A stretch of DNA of 64,000 bases from Lineus longissimus (GCF_910592395.1 NC_088314.1:3472001-3536000), one strand, 5' to 3'. Counted from the stretch's first letter, positions 35,359-47,531 are shown. Notes: a model not told the origin generated them from the sequence alone. Numbers and translations are program-made.

Positions 35359-37013
35359 ACTAATCTGATTGAGAACGAGTTTTATTCTTTTTGATCATAA
35401 AATAGACCACTGCAGACCAACACTGCGGAACACTGTACCTTATTTTTTCACTTTGAGCAGAACTCGAGGTTACAACAGTTTAGTGTGTTTGGAAATGTCT
35501 GGATGGGGTTTCTGTTCTAATGGACTCTCCACATTTTGGTCTTTCCCCTACTGATGATCAACTCCGGTGAATGATGTGAAAGTGGATCTGGCCAATACCG
35601 GGTACATCCATCTGTCTTGCTGCACTTTGACCACATTTCTGGGCATATTTCTTGGTGGTCTTTCTCGAGTATCTCGAATACACCTTTGATATGTATGATA
35701 TGGATGGATCAATACCTCCGTCCGTAGAAGTCGGTACAAAGTTTCAAGATTTTGCATCTGGTTACGCAAGCGCACTGATAAGTAACCGAAGTAACTAAGC
35801 CGTTACCAAGGTGAACTAACTCATCCGCATGCATAACCGGATGCCATATCTGGAAATTTTGTCCGAATTTCTGCTGACCGTATGAGTGCTGTCATGTGCA
35901 GGACCTGACGCGCTCATTTCCCGACAAAAACAACACAAACAAGGACACCCGCGGGACTGACAAGTGCTGTCCTAAATAGAGAGGTGTCCCGATTACAGAG
36001 GTCAAATTGAATGGAAATAACAACTTTCGGACCACAACTAGCATCTTCAACAGAGAGGTTGTCCTTTTAAAAGAGAGGTCTCCGCTAAGGGACGTTCCAC
36101 GGTATATCAATAACAAGAACTGGAGGGTCTTTAAACATGGTTTGCTGGTCTTATACAAGAAAAACGGGGATGCACCATGTGTCTTGACTGATGTTCAACA
36201 TGTTCATTGTCACTGGCCAACAGGCCCTGGCCTTCGACCCTATTTAGATGATGATGATGATGATGATGATGAAATACCGGTTCCAGGCATCAATAGACTA
36301 GCTGGGCTCAATGGCAAATTCTCTTTTTTCGACGAAGGGTTTGAGGGAGTTCGCAAAGTAACTATTGTCCAGTACGATGGCACACAAAGTCAATTTGATA
36401 TAACCTTGTGCCCATGTGAAAGCGCAGAAAAGCGATCTTCCAAATTTGTTGTGCCTAATCACTCAAAAAGGATCAAACGTGTCTTTTTAGTAGGTAATGC
36501 GTGCAAAAAGTGCATCCACACTGTGAACATGTTATCTAACTTTCTACATGAACAGTGTACACAGCTTCATGCTTATACAGTTCTGACTTCTCTTGGAATG
36601 CATGTTCGTGACACCATTAACACACAGTGCAAATAAGCTCAGCATAGCCCAAGAAGACATTTCTACAACGAGTACAAATGAACTGATTCCTGGATGCACT
36701 GCAAATTTTATGGGAAAATTCCCCGTAGTTCTTTGACGGTCGTGGTTCATACTTTGAGTGTGATACTTCGGGCATATGTTGCCAAGCATGGTCAACAAGG
36801 TGGCGAGGGGATTCGAATGTTTCATCGCAATGACAACCTCTAAAAGCTACCATCTGTCATCGGAGACAGGAGAGACGGACAAATGCTGTTTAAGCCATCT
36901 AATGCAACATTAGGTTCATATTTACATAGGAAATTGTTCCGGACGCGCACTTTCTCTTCCGGACGCGCTCCGGACTCACAAATTGTTCCGGACGCGCATT
37001 AGGTAGACCGGAC
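35359..37013. other. Intergenic, repeat-like, one low-confidence ORF
   Basis: Apart from the open frame at 36007-36636 the stretch shows no gene. Near 36930-37010 the phrase TTGTTCCGGACGCGCA recurs (TTCCGGACGCGC three times), a short local repeat that abuts the left edge of segmental duplication copy 2. Confidence 0.35.
36007..36636 (+). CDS. Uncharacterised 209-codon open frame with Asp run
   Basis: A single open frame with an eight-aspartate run encoded by a GAT microsatellite (36248-36270) and some protein-like stretches (KFSFFDEGFEGVRKVTIVQYDG; paired cysteines LCPCES and NACKKCIH). No domain recognised, no splice partners found. On the opposite strand, 36617-36853 holds a zinc-finger-like CHC..HLVDHAWQH motif followed by ICTRC, so the segment could instead be a decayed transposon or zinc-finger gene. 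Coding status is doubtful. Confidence 0.25.
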   Translation: MNGNNNFRTTTSIFNREVVLLKERSPLRDVPRYINNKNWRVFKHGLLVLYKKNGDAPCVLTDVQHVHCHWPTGPGLRPYLDDDDDDDDEIPVPGINRLAGLNGKFSFFDEGFEGVRKVTIVQYDGTQSQFDITLCPCESAEKRSSKFVVPNHSKRIKRVFLVGNACKKCIHTVNMLSNFLHEQCTQLHAYTVLTSLGMHVRDTINTQCK

Positions 37014-37107
37014 GGACAGAGTCGGAACAGGCAGTGTCACAACCTTGCTAACGTGGTGACGGAGATGAGACAGTAAAAACTATTTCGAATGGGACCTGGC
37101 AGCTCCA

Positions 37108-37850
37108 CTATGCTGCCAACACGGATGTCTCGTCGGGCCAGAACTTCCTGCGTGCCGGCTCTAGTAGTGGGCAGGTGCTTAGGATGTGCTCTGGGGTCTG
37201 TTCTCCGTTGCCGCACTCGCAGTTTGCCGTTTCTCGGATTCCTAGTCGCTTCAGGTGTTTGTTAAGCCTGCAGTGTCCTGTCCGAAGCCGGTATATAAAC
37301 ACCTGGCTCCTCCAGGTCTGCTTGTGGATGCTGTCCCGTGCTGTTCTGTAACCGCCAGTCTGCCTGCTCGAGCTCGCCTTGTAGCTGGCCTTTAGGAGGG
37401 TCTTGGACTCCGCATATGAGATCCTGTGTTGGAACTGCGGGAGCATTCTGCCTTACTTGGCTAGGTGATCAGCTTGCTCATTTCCATGCACTCCTATATG
37501 GACTGGGATCCACTGGACGACAATTCTTTTCGGCGTGAAGAGAAGGGGGTCTAGCCTGTCTAGTGAGCTGTCAGTCAGTGTCTCGGCTTTCCAGCTCTGG
37601 AGAGCAGGAGGGCTGACAGTGAGTCGGTCATTAGGAGGATGTTGTCTCCACACTTGGTACAGTTCCTGACAAGGTAGTCAGCAGCGGTGGTGAGTGCCTG
37701 TAGTTCAGCTCTGTAGTTGGAACAACATTTGCTGACAGAGACTGCGATGGAGTGCGATTCTCTGTCAGGGTGTTTGACAAAAACTCCGCTTCCTCCATTC
37801 CTGACAGCATTCTGTGAGGATCCGTCATAGTGGACATGGGTCCATGCGTG
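37108..37850 (-). mobile_element. LINE 3' fragment with RNase H domain, copy 2
   Basis: Minus-strand frame of a non-LTR retrotransposon tail. RNase H acidic residues are all visible: YDGSSQNA, RAELQALT, MTDSLSAL and NEQADHLAK, with VVQWIPVHIGVHGNE before the last. A TAA (37453-37455) interrupts the frame right after HLAK; it resumes with a tail ending CECGNGEQTPEHILSTCP, the Cys/His region typical of such elements (I-like, jockey-like or related clades). No reverse transcriptase remains in the window, so it is a 5'-truncated, dead copy. Confidence 0.85.
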
Positions 37851-38984
37851 GTTGGATTAACCGATCAACCTCCACCAAGTGTATGTATGGTGGGAATGAC
37901 ATTTCGTTGTGTCTTCAAGGATTGTGACCATCTCTAGATTCGTTGATTGTGATAAGTTACTGCCAGGCATTGGAGAGAACTGACGATGGAGTCACCGATC
38001 AACCTCCACCAGCTGCTGATCTGATCCTGTTGGTTGTCCGAGGCCCAACAATGTAGTGTATGTATGGTCGGAATGCCCTTTCCTGGCGTCTTCAAGGGTT
38101 GTGACTGTCTCTCGATTCATTGATTGTGACAGTTCCCATTTTTGTTCAAATGCTAAGGACCTGCTGACACAAGTGCTGTTCTGTACAAATGCATAAAAAC
38201 ATATTCAGAAGTGCTGCTTGATGAGGAAGCAGGACATAATATAGTAATGACAAAGACATGTCACATATTGTCTGATGCAGTCAATAAAGAAAAGACAGTA
38301 AAAAGCCAAACGAATTATGTGCAGAAAGTTGTATGTATTTAAATAGGTATAGGAATAACAGTGCATAAGGTATACCATACACCACACAATCAACAACATC
38401 TAAGAGGACACACATCGGGGTTGCCCAGTCAAGGTAAGATTAGTGAAAGGAAAGGAAATAGTAGAGCTCCTCACTATCAATGTACATTCCAACCAAGTAT
38501 CAAAGACACTGAGAAATGTGTAGAAATTTCCACAGCACAAAAGTTCGAGAATTTCTATGATCAATCAAAGTTTTCAGAACAGTAGGATGCACCACACAAA
38601 TATTAGAAAAACTCACAATCTTATTACATGTCTTCATGCATTGTGATGGTTGTGACAGCATATCAGGTGAAGACAGACTTTTAGGATGTGACCCATCTTA
38701 CTTTTACCCGCTGGTTGCTGCTTTGTGCACAATTTCGCAAGCAAACCAATCCATTTTCTTGACACAATGATCCTGCTACTTAAGGACAACACTACTGCAG
38801 GGACTACAATCCCATTCAGGAGGTCTGTCTATGCTCATTTTGGAATCACAACCAGAACACTAATAATCCAAGAAAACCTGTCCAACATAGGGAAGATAAC
38901 CTATATGGACATCGAAGTCTGCCCTTTGGCCATAGTCTCTATAGATAGCAGAAATAAAAGCACAAACTCCTAATTTTTGTAGTA

Positions 38985-40717
38985 TCATCTGCCTTTAGCA
39001 AGACGTAAAATCAAGTCTATTAAGTCTTTCCTCTTTTTTGACACGTATCCTGGCGTTACAAACTCATCCAGTGGAGATTTGAATGATTCCAGATATTTCA
39101 TACAGAGACACTCAGTTACAGACACTACGTATATCCCACAGTCATAGCCTGAAATAAGGATATGAAAATATTTTGAGTATTTTGTGACAATACAGAAATA
39201 TTGATTATTTTGAAACGAATGCACATGGTTGATTTAGAATCAATAAAGACATTGCTGATATTCACTTTAGAACCAGATTATGATGTTACTCATATCAGGC
39301 GGTCCTCAGGATTGAAGACTAAGCTTTGAAAATTGGTTACATTCTCTGGTTTTACTTCATTCTAGCATGCTAATTATGTGTACACACGAACACTTGTGAC
39401 AGATGCAGAGATTAACAAAAAGTTTCAACCCTCTCCCACATGGCAAATTTGGAAATGAGGTAATTTTAAACTAGCAACTCTGCTGCCCTCACTCCAAACT
39501 ACAAAACCCCCAAGACCAAAAACAACTTGTCTGCAATCGAGCACAAGCACTCTTTGATACTCACAGTTGTTCTGTTGAGGAGTTAGAGCCTCCTGATACT
39601 CCACTTCACCATATGCTGAAATAGATGAACAATTATACTAAAAGCATGCAAATAAGAACAAGGTTGAAGGAGAGGAGATTCGTCATCGAGTCATCTCAAA
39701 TTGCTTCTAGCTGATTTTAAGCAATTTTATTCAATTTGCAAATTTAAGAGCAACTGGCAAGATTGTTCACTGCAAGGATAGACATGATAGAATGAAGGTT
39801 TTGACAGAGAAGTCCCAATCTTGATCATCAATCAGGTCTATACCATGATTATATCGGAAATAGAAAATGGTCTCAATCAATATTTCGTTTGGAGGTCCTT
39901 GGAGTTTCAATTGCACTGTCTGTAGCCTACTTACCCCGTAGATAAGGATAAATCTTTTTGGCAATACTTCTAGCAGCAGCTTCGTTGTAACCATGATTAG
40001 AATCATAATGTGAAATGATCCCATCTTTCCGGGAGAATACTAGAAGACTCCAATGGGAACCTCCTGCCTGGCTTGCATCGGTACTGTCATTAACTGCAAG
40101 GAAGACTAGCTTCTTTGTGTGTAGTTCCAGTGGCTGTAAGAATAACTCTAGTTCCACATGTGAACCAAGTTTGATAAATTGCGTGACATCAGGGCTGATG
40201 AAGCGAACATGGTGGCACCTTTCTTTGAAGCGGTCATTTTCAAAATATCTGAAATTGAGAAAGAGAAGGCACAAGTTGAGCGAAACCAGTGCCAGTGGCA
40301 GTGGTGGTGGATTGCTATCCACATGATGGACGATGTCTGTCTGACCAAGGCCAGGGTCCATAAATTGGTACAGCACTACTCTTGACTGTACCGCATTGTC
40401 ACCAATTAGCCTGTCAAAATGGATATGATGGCAGTGATGCTTTGACGAATCAACTGGAAGGCCTAAAGGAAAGGGTAGGACTGATTCTATGGAAGGCCGC
40501 GAGATGGCGCTTTACTTGACACTTTCGCTTTGTAGGTCAATTTCAAAGGACTGAAAGAAGAAATTAAGGCCGATTCAGACCATGTAACTTACTCAAACAA
40601 AAACCCTATAAGTTTGTCATTCAGCCAGTGCGGTCCTTCCAGCAACGAAACGTCTGACTTTCTCAAAAGCGAGTCATGATAACTGAGAACGACCGCTTTT
40701 TCGTCGCTTTCGGCCAT
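38985..40717 (-). CDS. SENP8: SENP8 NEDD8-specific protease, copy B (full length)
   Basis: Exons on the minus strand: 40593-40717, 39935-40248, 39565-39615, 38985-39148; 217 aa against 212 in human. It is a Ulp1/C48-family cysteine protease processing the NEDD8 C terminus and deneddylating substrates. Start MAESDEKAVVLSYHDSLL matches the family N terminus. Catalytic residues are His107 (GGSHWSLL), Asp124 (HYDSN) and Cys167 (YDCGIYVV), with the oxyanion Gln in TPQQNNC. The region ELELFLQPLEL, aligned to human MFLEPLDL, is intact here but deleted in copy A. Other differences from copy A are slight, such as Leu instead of Ser in IGF(L/S)FE. It is probably the functional parent or the better-preserved copy. 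Confidence 0.95.
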
Positions 40718-41342
40718 TGTACGTTCTTTACGTTTACCCAAACTGTAACACTTTTAATTCACCATTTCCATCACTTTTAGTATCAAAAAGTTAGTTTGAT
40801 ACAAAATAATTATCATCATGCGTTTATTAGAGTTAACGAGTGGTTAATTTTAATTTAAAGGCTAGTTAATTGGATAAAAGGGCCTTATTTACTACTTCTT
40901 ATATCGAGTGGCCAATAAGACAACGCTTCTTGGTTTCCATCTTTTTGAACATTTTCTAGAAAAAAACGTTCTAACGCTCATTCACAGGTACTCGTGGGGT
41001 TGATCGTGATTCGTAAGTATAGAGAATATAGAATTTAACCTCTGAAATAATTTCCATTATTGTTTAGACAGCTACAGTGAGGAAAATATCAAATTGCAGC
41101 TCTTACGTAATTCTCCAGTAACAAAATTAAAGCTGAACTGTCACTCTCGACTTTACCAACTTAAAGCGAAACTGTAACCTCAGTTCCTCACAAATGAATT
41201 TATGTATAGAATGTTTGCACAGCTCACAAAACTCTTGTCCTACTCGGACGCTCAAGTCTCAATGTTCTTGGTCTTGGTGGCAAAATTTATTTGGTGATCT
41301 TGCTTTATTTCCATATTCTTCAATTACTTTTTTTAGACATCC

Positions 41343-44300
41343 ATGACATTGACAAGGGGATTTGCTGCCATTGTGAAGACGCTTGGGTGGAGATTAGGAG
41401 GCTACACAAGAGTAGCAAGCTTTGCAGGCCGGCAGAATCGGCTTTTTTATACTGCTGGTGGTGAAGGCCCCATGTCGAGAGAGGTCAATGTCAAGCAAAG
41501 CCCACTTGTGGCTGTTTGTCAGATGACAGCGACATCCAATAAGCAGGAGAACTTTTCAGTTTGCAAGCAACTGATTGAAAAAGCTAAGGCCAGGGGAGCT
41601 CAGGTAAAAATGGTTGATGGAGAATTGAATTCCTAAGTGATGATGAAACAATTAAACCAATATGGACCTGGAGAGATGATGCTTCTGGAAGACCTCCTGC
41701 AGGAAATTTTTTAAATGTAGAATTTCAGACAATTTTTTAAATTAAAAATCAATGGTAAATAACCTACAAATACCAGGCTTTATACTGGGTAGTGAATCAT
41801 ACTACATTTCAATTTCAGATGGTGTTCCTCCCAGAGTGTTTTGACTTTGTGAGTGAATCCCGACCACAAGCTCTGGAATTTTCTGAAACCCTATCTGGTC
41901 CTCTGATAACTTCATACCAAGAATTAGCAAAGAAGCATGATATTTGGCTATCTTTGGGTGGATTCCATGAAAAGGTCAGTTTAATTTTGAAAACCATTGA
42001 TTCACTCATAAATATGGCCAGGGCAATTTTGATTATTGAAGAGCGAAACAAATAATCAAAACTCCGGTGAGACATTCGAAGTTTCAAATATGCTGGTGAC
42101 TCAAAATTTTTCCGGTAAAACATTCGAAGTTTCAAATATGCTGGTGACTCAAAATTTTGGTAGATTTACTTTGTACATGTAAGATAGTAAGCTGTTTTCC
42201 ATAAAAGTGAGTGTGCTGGACAATTAGACCAATGTTCATTGATGATGATGATGCAAATTATTTAATTTTAGGGTCCAGAAGACGAACCATGTCGCCTATT
42301 CAACACCCATTTAGTCATCAACAATGAAGGAAATATCTCCGCCACATACAACAAAACGCACCTCTTTGATCTCCACATCAAAGGCACCATCAGACTTTCT
42401 GAATCAGACTTCACCGTTCCAGGATCTCAAGTGGCACCTCCTGTTGCAACCCCAGTTGGGAAAGTTGGTTTGGGAGTTGTATCCTTTCATTGTGACGATC
42501 ATCACTAATTTTGCATATTTAGGTAAAACTTTCTGTAACTTAGATTTTGTGGGTTACTATTCCATACCAGTACCCTTTGTCTTGTTTTGCCAAATCCCAG
42601 CTGGAAATATTGCGAACATTCCATACTGTTTCATCTTCCTTAACCTTAACTCTTCAGTGTTATGATATGAGGTTTCCAGAATTTTCTGTGGCTCTTACCC
42701 AGCAAGGTGCTGAAGTGTTAACCTATCCATCTGCATTTACTGTACCAACAGGAATGGCTCATTGGCATGTAAGTGGCAGCTCTAATCTGCATAATCATGT
42801 TCTAGGTTACGAATTTGAGACCATTTTTGGGAACTGATTTTCTTGACGGTGATTCCTTGTGTCTTGTTTCGTTCTGACTGACCAAATATTTTTCATTTAG
42901 GCAATATTAAGAAGTCGAGCTATCGAAAACCAATGCTATGTAATAGCAGCTGCACAGGTTGGAAGACACAATGAAAAGAGACAGTCTTATGGACATGCAC
43001 TGGTATGTTAAAAAAAATGAGAGTCCTGGCATGCTGTGGAGGAACCAGTAATCTTTACTCTCAGGATTGTTCATACTACGACATGTTTCCTTGCTCAGAT
43101 TGTTACGAGAGTAACCTCAAGTCTTACATGTAGATATTCTTGTTATGCTATAAACTGGATAAAACTTTGCCATGAAATGTGGTGTCCCCATGATGGCAGT
43201 TCAGTTAACCAGTTGCCCTGCAAGGGATTAAAAAGGGGTCACAGTATTGAGCCTTTGTCATAAGTAGATTAAGAATGTTTGTGCTTCTTCTGTGCAAAGC
43301 ACTGGTACTATACATCGTAGAAAGTGAGTAGGACACCAATGTGATATGTGGCACTTACATTGGGGTTTTACTTGCCAGGTGATTGATCCCTGGGGCTGCG
43401 TGGTTGCAGAGTGTCAAAATGGGACAGATATTGCCTGTACCGAGATTGATCTTGGTTACCTTAACAAGATTAGACAGGACATGCCTATGGACAAGCACCG
43501 GAGGCATGACATTTATGGACATATCGAAACAAGGAGCAATGGTAAGCAGTCTGTGCCTCTACCAACACTTTTCTAAAATTTAAATTGCTGAAATGGAAGG
43601 TTGTCGGCTATACATGTACGGGTAGGCTGTGTCACAGACCTTTCTGACACTGATACTGCAGTGAAATGGTCTGTTTCTGATTCTTTCAGTTCCTATTGAC
43701 AGTGAAGCCAGCTACCAATTTGGACAGTTTTCAATAAGATCTGACCAGGTGTTCCACAGATCTAATCTGTCCATTGCGTTTGTGAACATAAAACCAGTGG
43801 TTCCTGGACGTATCCTTTTGACACTCGTGGAATCATGAAACTAAGTGCATGCATAACGACATGCACTGTAAACTTTTGCTATCCAGCCAATGCAGTAAAT
43901 TACATTCAAAGATTGTCTTGGTACTCGACCTCAGTATCGCTGGTCCATTTGCCGTTTTCCATTCCAACCAAATTGTCTATGACCATTCAATCGGAAAGAT
44001 GCATTGCTGGGTAATTGATTGGGTTAAATTGGAAAGTTTGTTGCTACTGCTTCAGGCAGGAAGTATTATTTTTCTTAACCATGACATAGATGTTTTAGTC
44101 TCACCCATCAGAGTTGTAGAAAAGTTTGCAGACCTGACACCATCAGAAGTGTCTGATCTGTTTAATTGTGTGAAACGAGTAACCAAGGTGATAGAGGAAG
44201 TCCATGGTGCTACATCATCCAGTGTTGCCATACAAGACGGGCCGGATGCTGGACAAACAGTTGCAGTTAGTTTATAATATTCATAAGGATAACATGTACA

Positions 44301-44905
44301 TGTACTCTTCTCAAGTTCAGACCAGCCAAAGTTGCAGGGTCCCCATGCTGTTGTACTGAAACTGCAGCCAGTGATACATAACACCATGTCAAAGTCTAAT
44401 ACTGAAACAGTGTTCTGCAGTATATAGACAAATACTGAATTGTCACATTTTCTTTTCCAGCATGTTCATGTCCACATTCTTCCAAGAAAAGCTGGTGATT
44501 TTAAAGAGGATGAAGTATATTCAAAGGTAAGCAAGAAGACTGGGGTCGCAGTAACTATCTAAAGAAATACTTTCAGCTGAGTAAGACAGTTGCCAGAGAT
44601 TTGAAGATGAATGATTGAAGTATGTTTAGATTTGTTCAATGTTTGGACTAGAGTCTACATGTACATGTATGTAGAATCTGATCATAATTCTATTGATGGT
44701 TATTACAAAGTTATAACACCACTTTAAAGACATTGCTAGAGAATAGGATACATTATCATTATTGAGATTAAAATCTCAATAATCTTCATTGCAGCTTCAA
44801 GATCATGATAAAAATCTACAAGAAGACATGAAGCAAGGGAATATTCGGACTGAGGAGGAAATGGCAGAGGAATCGGCAGGGTTAAGAAGGTTCTTCTCAT
44901 GTTGA
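41343..44905 (+). CDS. NitFhit: NIT-FHIT fusion: nitrilase-like amidase plus HIT hydrolase
   Basis: 490 aa. Exons 41343-41603, 41819-41974, 42272-42478, 42658-42768, 42901-43002, 43379-43541, 43690-43809, 44090-44265, 44461-44526, 44795-44905. The first ~45 residues are basic and hydroxylated with no acid, like a mitochondrial presequence. Residues ~55-325 are Nit1: catalytic Glu93 (FLPECF), Lys167 (YNKTHLF) and Cys209 (CYDMRFPE). Nit1 proteins hydrolyse deaminated glutathione. Residues ~340-490 are Fhit, a diadenosine polyphosphate hydrolase: [26 protein letters not shown], the histidine triad HVHVH (433-437, catalytic His435), LPRKAGDF, and an LRRFF end. The joined form is known from flies and nematodes, whereas vertebrates have separate genes. 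Two introns are U12-type. An ATG-proximal acceptor (41336) implies an upstream non-coding exon. Confidence 0.96.
42479..42657 (+). other. U12-type intron in the nitrilase half of NIT-FHIT
   Basis: 5' splice site GTATCCTTT at 42479-42487 and branch-point TTCCTTAAC at 42636-42644, 13 bases from the CAG acceptor. Splicing joins GLGV to CYDMRFPE, placing the intron directly before the catalytic cysteine codon. Confidence 0.92.
43810..44089 (+). other. U12-type intron in the FHIT half of NIT-FHIT
   Basis: 5' splice site GTATCCTTT at 43810-43818 and branch-point TTTCTTAAC at 44071-44079, about ten bases before the TAG acceptor. Splicing is phase 1 and joins PVVPG to HVLVSP, exactly the conserved FHIT sequence. 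Confidence 0.92.
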
Positions 44906-45555
44906 TTAGGGAAAGACACTCAATAATAAGGACATTTTGTTATTCTGGACTGTGATTTTGGACTAGTTGTTATTGAGATGGGAGGGCAGAGGAGTGAGCA
45001 GGTTTACTGGCACAGACATCCTCAATGTGCATTATTCAGAGACAGATGCTTTTTGTTAGGGACGTAAAAGTATGTTATGGTGTGGCGTGTGATCTTGGAC
45101 AGGAAAGATTGGGCTGATGATGATGAAAATTACGATTAAATAGAAATTTTATACTAACAATTTGTTGGAGTTATCAGTTACACTGTACTGTATCATGGTC
45201 ATGGAGATTTAATTTCACTTTTGTTATTTTTTTCTTAGAACTGCCAATTAAAGATCTTCTATTATATAAAGTGTCTCATCAGAGGATCTAGACCTACCAG
45301 GTCACTTGTGTATCTTTATAGATTAGGGAAGAAATATATTTATAAATGGAATCGACAATTTAGTTTCTCCTCTCATTTGCATCTACAGAGGCAAAAGCAA
45401 TTTCCCCCCGTCTTCACTGGCGGAGGTGACTGCAGTGGATGTGGCAGCTGTGGTGTTTCCAGTGGATGTGACTACAGTGATTGTGTAACAGTTTCAACAA
45501 GTTGATGCGAATTAGTTGTGCTGAAAGTTTTTTCTATGACTTTGCCAGTGTCTCA
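44906..45555. other. 3' flanks of convergent NIT-FHIT and DNAJC28
   Basis: 650 bases between two convergent stop codons; presumably both 3' UTRs. A short Gly/Cys/Ser-coding frame at ~45390-45505 is present but has no supporting context. Confidence 0.4.
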
Positions 45556-47531
45556 TTAAGGTGGTATACCTCTCCTGAACAACGCTGCAATTTCCTTCAT
45601 TACATCCACAAATGTAACATAGTTTTCACCTCGACCAGTTCTTTCAAGTCTATCACATTCTGCTTTATTTTCCTTTTCCATCCGTCTACTAATTGCATCG
45701 TAATCACTGAGGACAGAATCCTGAATGAATTCTGCCTTGATTGGTATTATCTGTTGCTGCATAGTCGGTACAATCATGTTGAATTTTTCAATTTGTTTAT
45801 TCACCAATTTCATTTCCTCTTCAAACGTTTGACAGAACATAGTCCATCTTGATTCCTCTAATGGTGAAAAAGGGAGCGGTCCTAGTTTGTATCTTTTCTT
45901 TTCAAGTCTTTCTTTGGCATCTCGAATGTCTTTTCTGTGAAGGGAGATATTGAAAACGTTAATGTAAATCATCATAAATTTCGAGTCGGCACCATAAATG
46001 GTCTACTGAGGATAAGGTCTTGCTGATTTCTTAGTAGAATGCTTTTCTGTCCTTGGTTTGTTTACTTTCAAAAGAAGGTGTCAGTTTTTCGAATGCAAGT
46101 GCATGTGCATTGAAGTTGCATTAAAGTTTTAGAAGCAATATTTGTAAGTGTAATTACTGCAAAAAATGCAGTTGTGAGAATGGCCCATCAATGTGGGCTT
46201 ACATGTATCTTGTTTACTCTAAGCCCCTAAAACACCATCTATTATCAGAAATCAACAATTGTTGCTGTACACACCTGAATTCTTTTTCTAAACTGATCCA
46301 CTCTGGCACATAGCCATTGTCGATCAGTATTCGGTTCAGATTCTGGGTCGTGGTATCAACAAGAGGGTTGTGATAAGTTTGAGACAGTGGCTTCCCCTTT
46401 CCCTGGAGGTCCCGAAACTCCCCTTTTGCCATCGAGTCGAGGATTAAATCTTCAACCAAGCGATCCATGGTATTCCTGAAGCAAGAAGAGGATTTAATGA
46501 CTATTAATAACTGAGCTAGAATAGTTCACGAATAGTTCCTGGTTGCAGTACCCTAAGTGTATTGATATCTATAAGAAAGATTATGACACATACAATTTGT
46601 ATGCAAACTTGCCCCCTATCTCATCAGGAAATAAGATAATTTGTTTTTTACCTTATTTTTGCCTTGCTGGCCTCTCGTTTATCTTTCACCAACAAGGCGT
46701 CCTCGACTTTCCACATAATTTTCTCTGTCCTGTAATCCCGCAGATTCTCAGATGCTCTCATCACCCGATACTTCTCATATTGTTTCTGGCGCTGACGTGG
46801 CGTACCATAGCCAATACCCTCATAGTTCAGATATTGCCGATGTTGAGGTGCTGTATGTTTGATGTCAAACTCAAGCTCTCCTTTTTGTTGTTCAGCTTTT
46901 TGCCTGTCTTCGATTTCGGCCTTTTTCTTCAGGTGCTTCTGAAAAATTTGAAAGGACAATTTGACTATAATATAATCTTTTTTAGAAAGGCAGTTAGCTC
47001 ATAACGCCATGCTGACATGTAATAATTTCAATGCACTTGTAACAACATGTTCGCATGCTTTCTAACAACTGGGCCCAGGTTGTGACTTGGTCTTCCTCAA
47101 GGACACATTTTGGCTAATCTGACAATCATTGGACAAGCATGCTGATTCGGCCCCACTAAAACCTCGTTGTAACATTTTCTTGGTCCGATTGTGACACTGT
47201 CTCAACTTTTTTTAATGATTTGTACCTCAATCACTTTGTAGGCTTCCTTTATCTCAGTAAACATTTGCGGATCAGCTGTTTTTGCACCGCTGTCTGGATG
47301 GTACACCTTTGCTAGCTCAATGAATGTGGCTTTGAGGACGCCTAGCTCAGCATCTGTTGAACAATCAAGCAGGGCATAGCTTTCTTTCAAAGTCAAGTGG
47401 CGACTTCCCAGAAATGATGACAGGGTTATTCTTCTGGCCTGCTGGCCACCAGATTTATTCAGCTGGCCACGTAGAAGTGCTCTAGCTAACTGAGATCGGC
47501 AAATGGAACACAGCTGCATCCTCTGCAGCAT
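45556..47531 (-). CDS. DNAJC28: DnaJ homolog subfamily C member 28
   Basis: 390 aa (human 388). Exons on the minus strand: 47226-47531, 46652-46938, 46275-46475, 45556-45934. The N terminus is basic and could direct mitochondrial import. Residues ~50-105 are a J domain (LKESYALLDCSTDAEL..FIELAKVYHPDSG) with the HPD tripeptide that stimulates Hsp70 ATPase. The rest is the DUF1992-type region: YEGIGYGTPRQRQKQYE, then MDRLVEDLILDSMAKGEF and GKGKPLSQTYHNP, ending in a coiled-coil helix. This J domain + DUF1992 combination defines DNAJC28. Its precise cellular role is poorly known; an organellar co-chaperone is likely. Head-to-head with the coiled-coil gene at 48042, 510 bases apart, so a shared promoter is possible. 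Confidence 0.95.

Larger units (their letters stand above)
37014..40961. repeat. Segmental duplication, copy 2
   Basis: Direct copy of 19295-23791. It includes the same LINE tail and a SENP8 gene, and keeps the sequence missing in copy 1 (122 bases in the LINE, 39 bases in SENP8), while lacking copy 1 bases 19407-20117. It sits between the PTGR1-like and NIT-FHIT genes, about 17.7 kb from copy 1. Confidence 0.92.

Noticed and set aside
45308-45505. Gly/Cys/Ser-rich frame after NIT-FHIT
   Set aside because: No splice link to NIT-FHIT, which already has its natural end, and no homology recognised.
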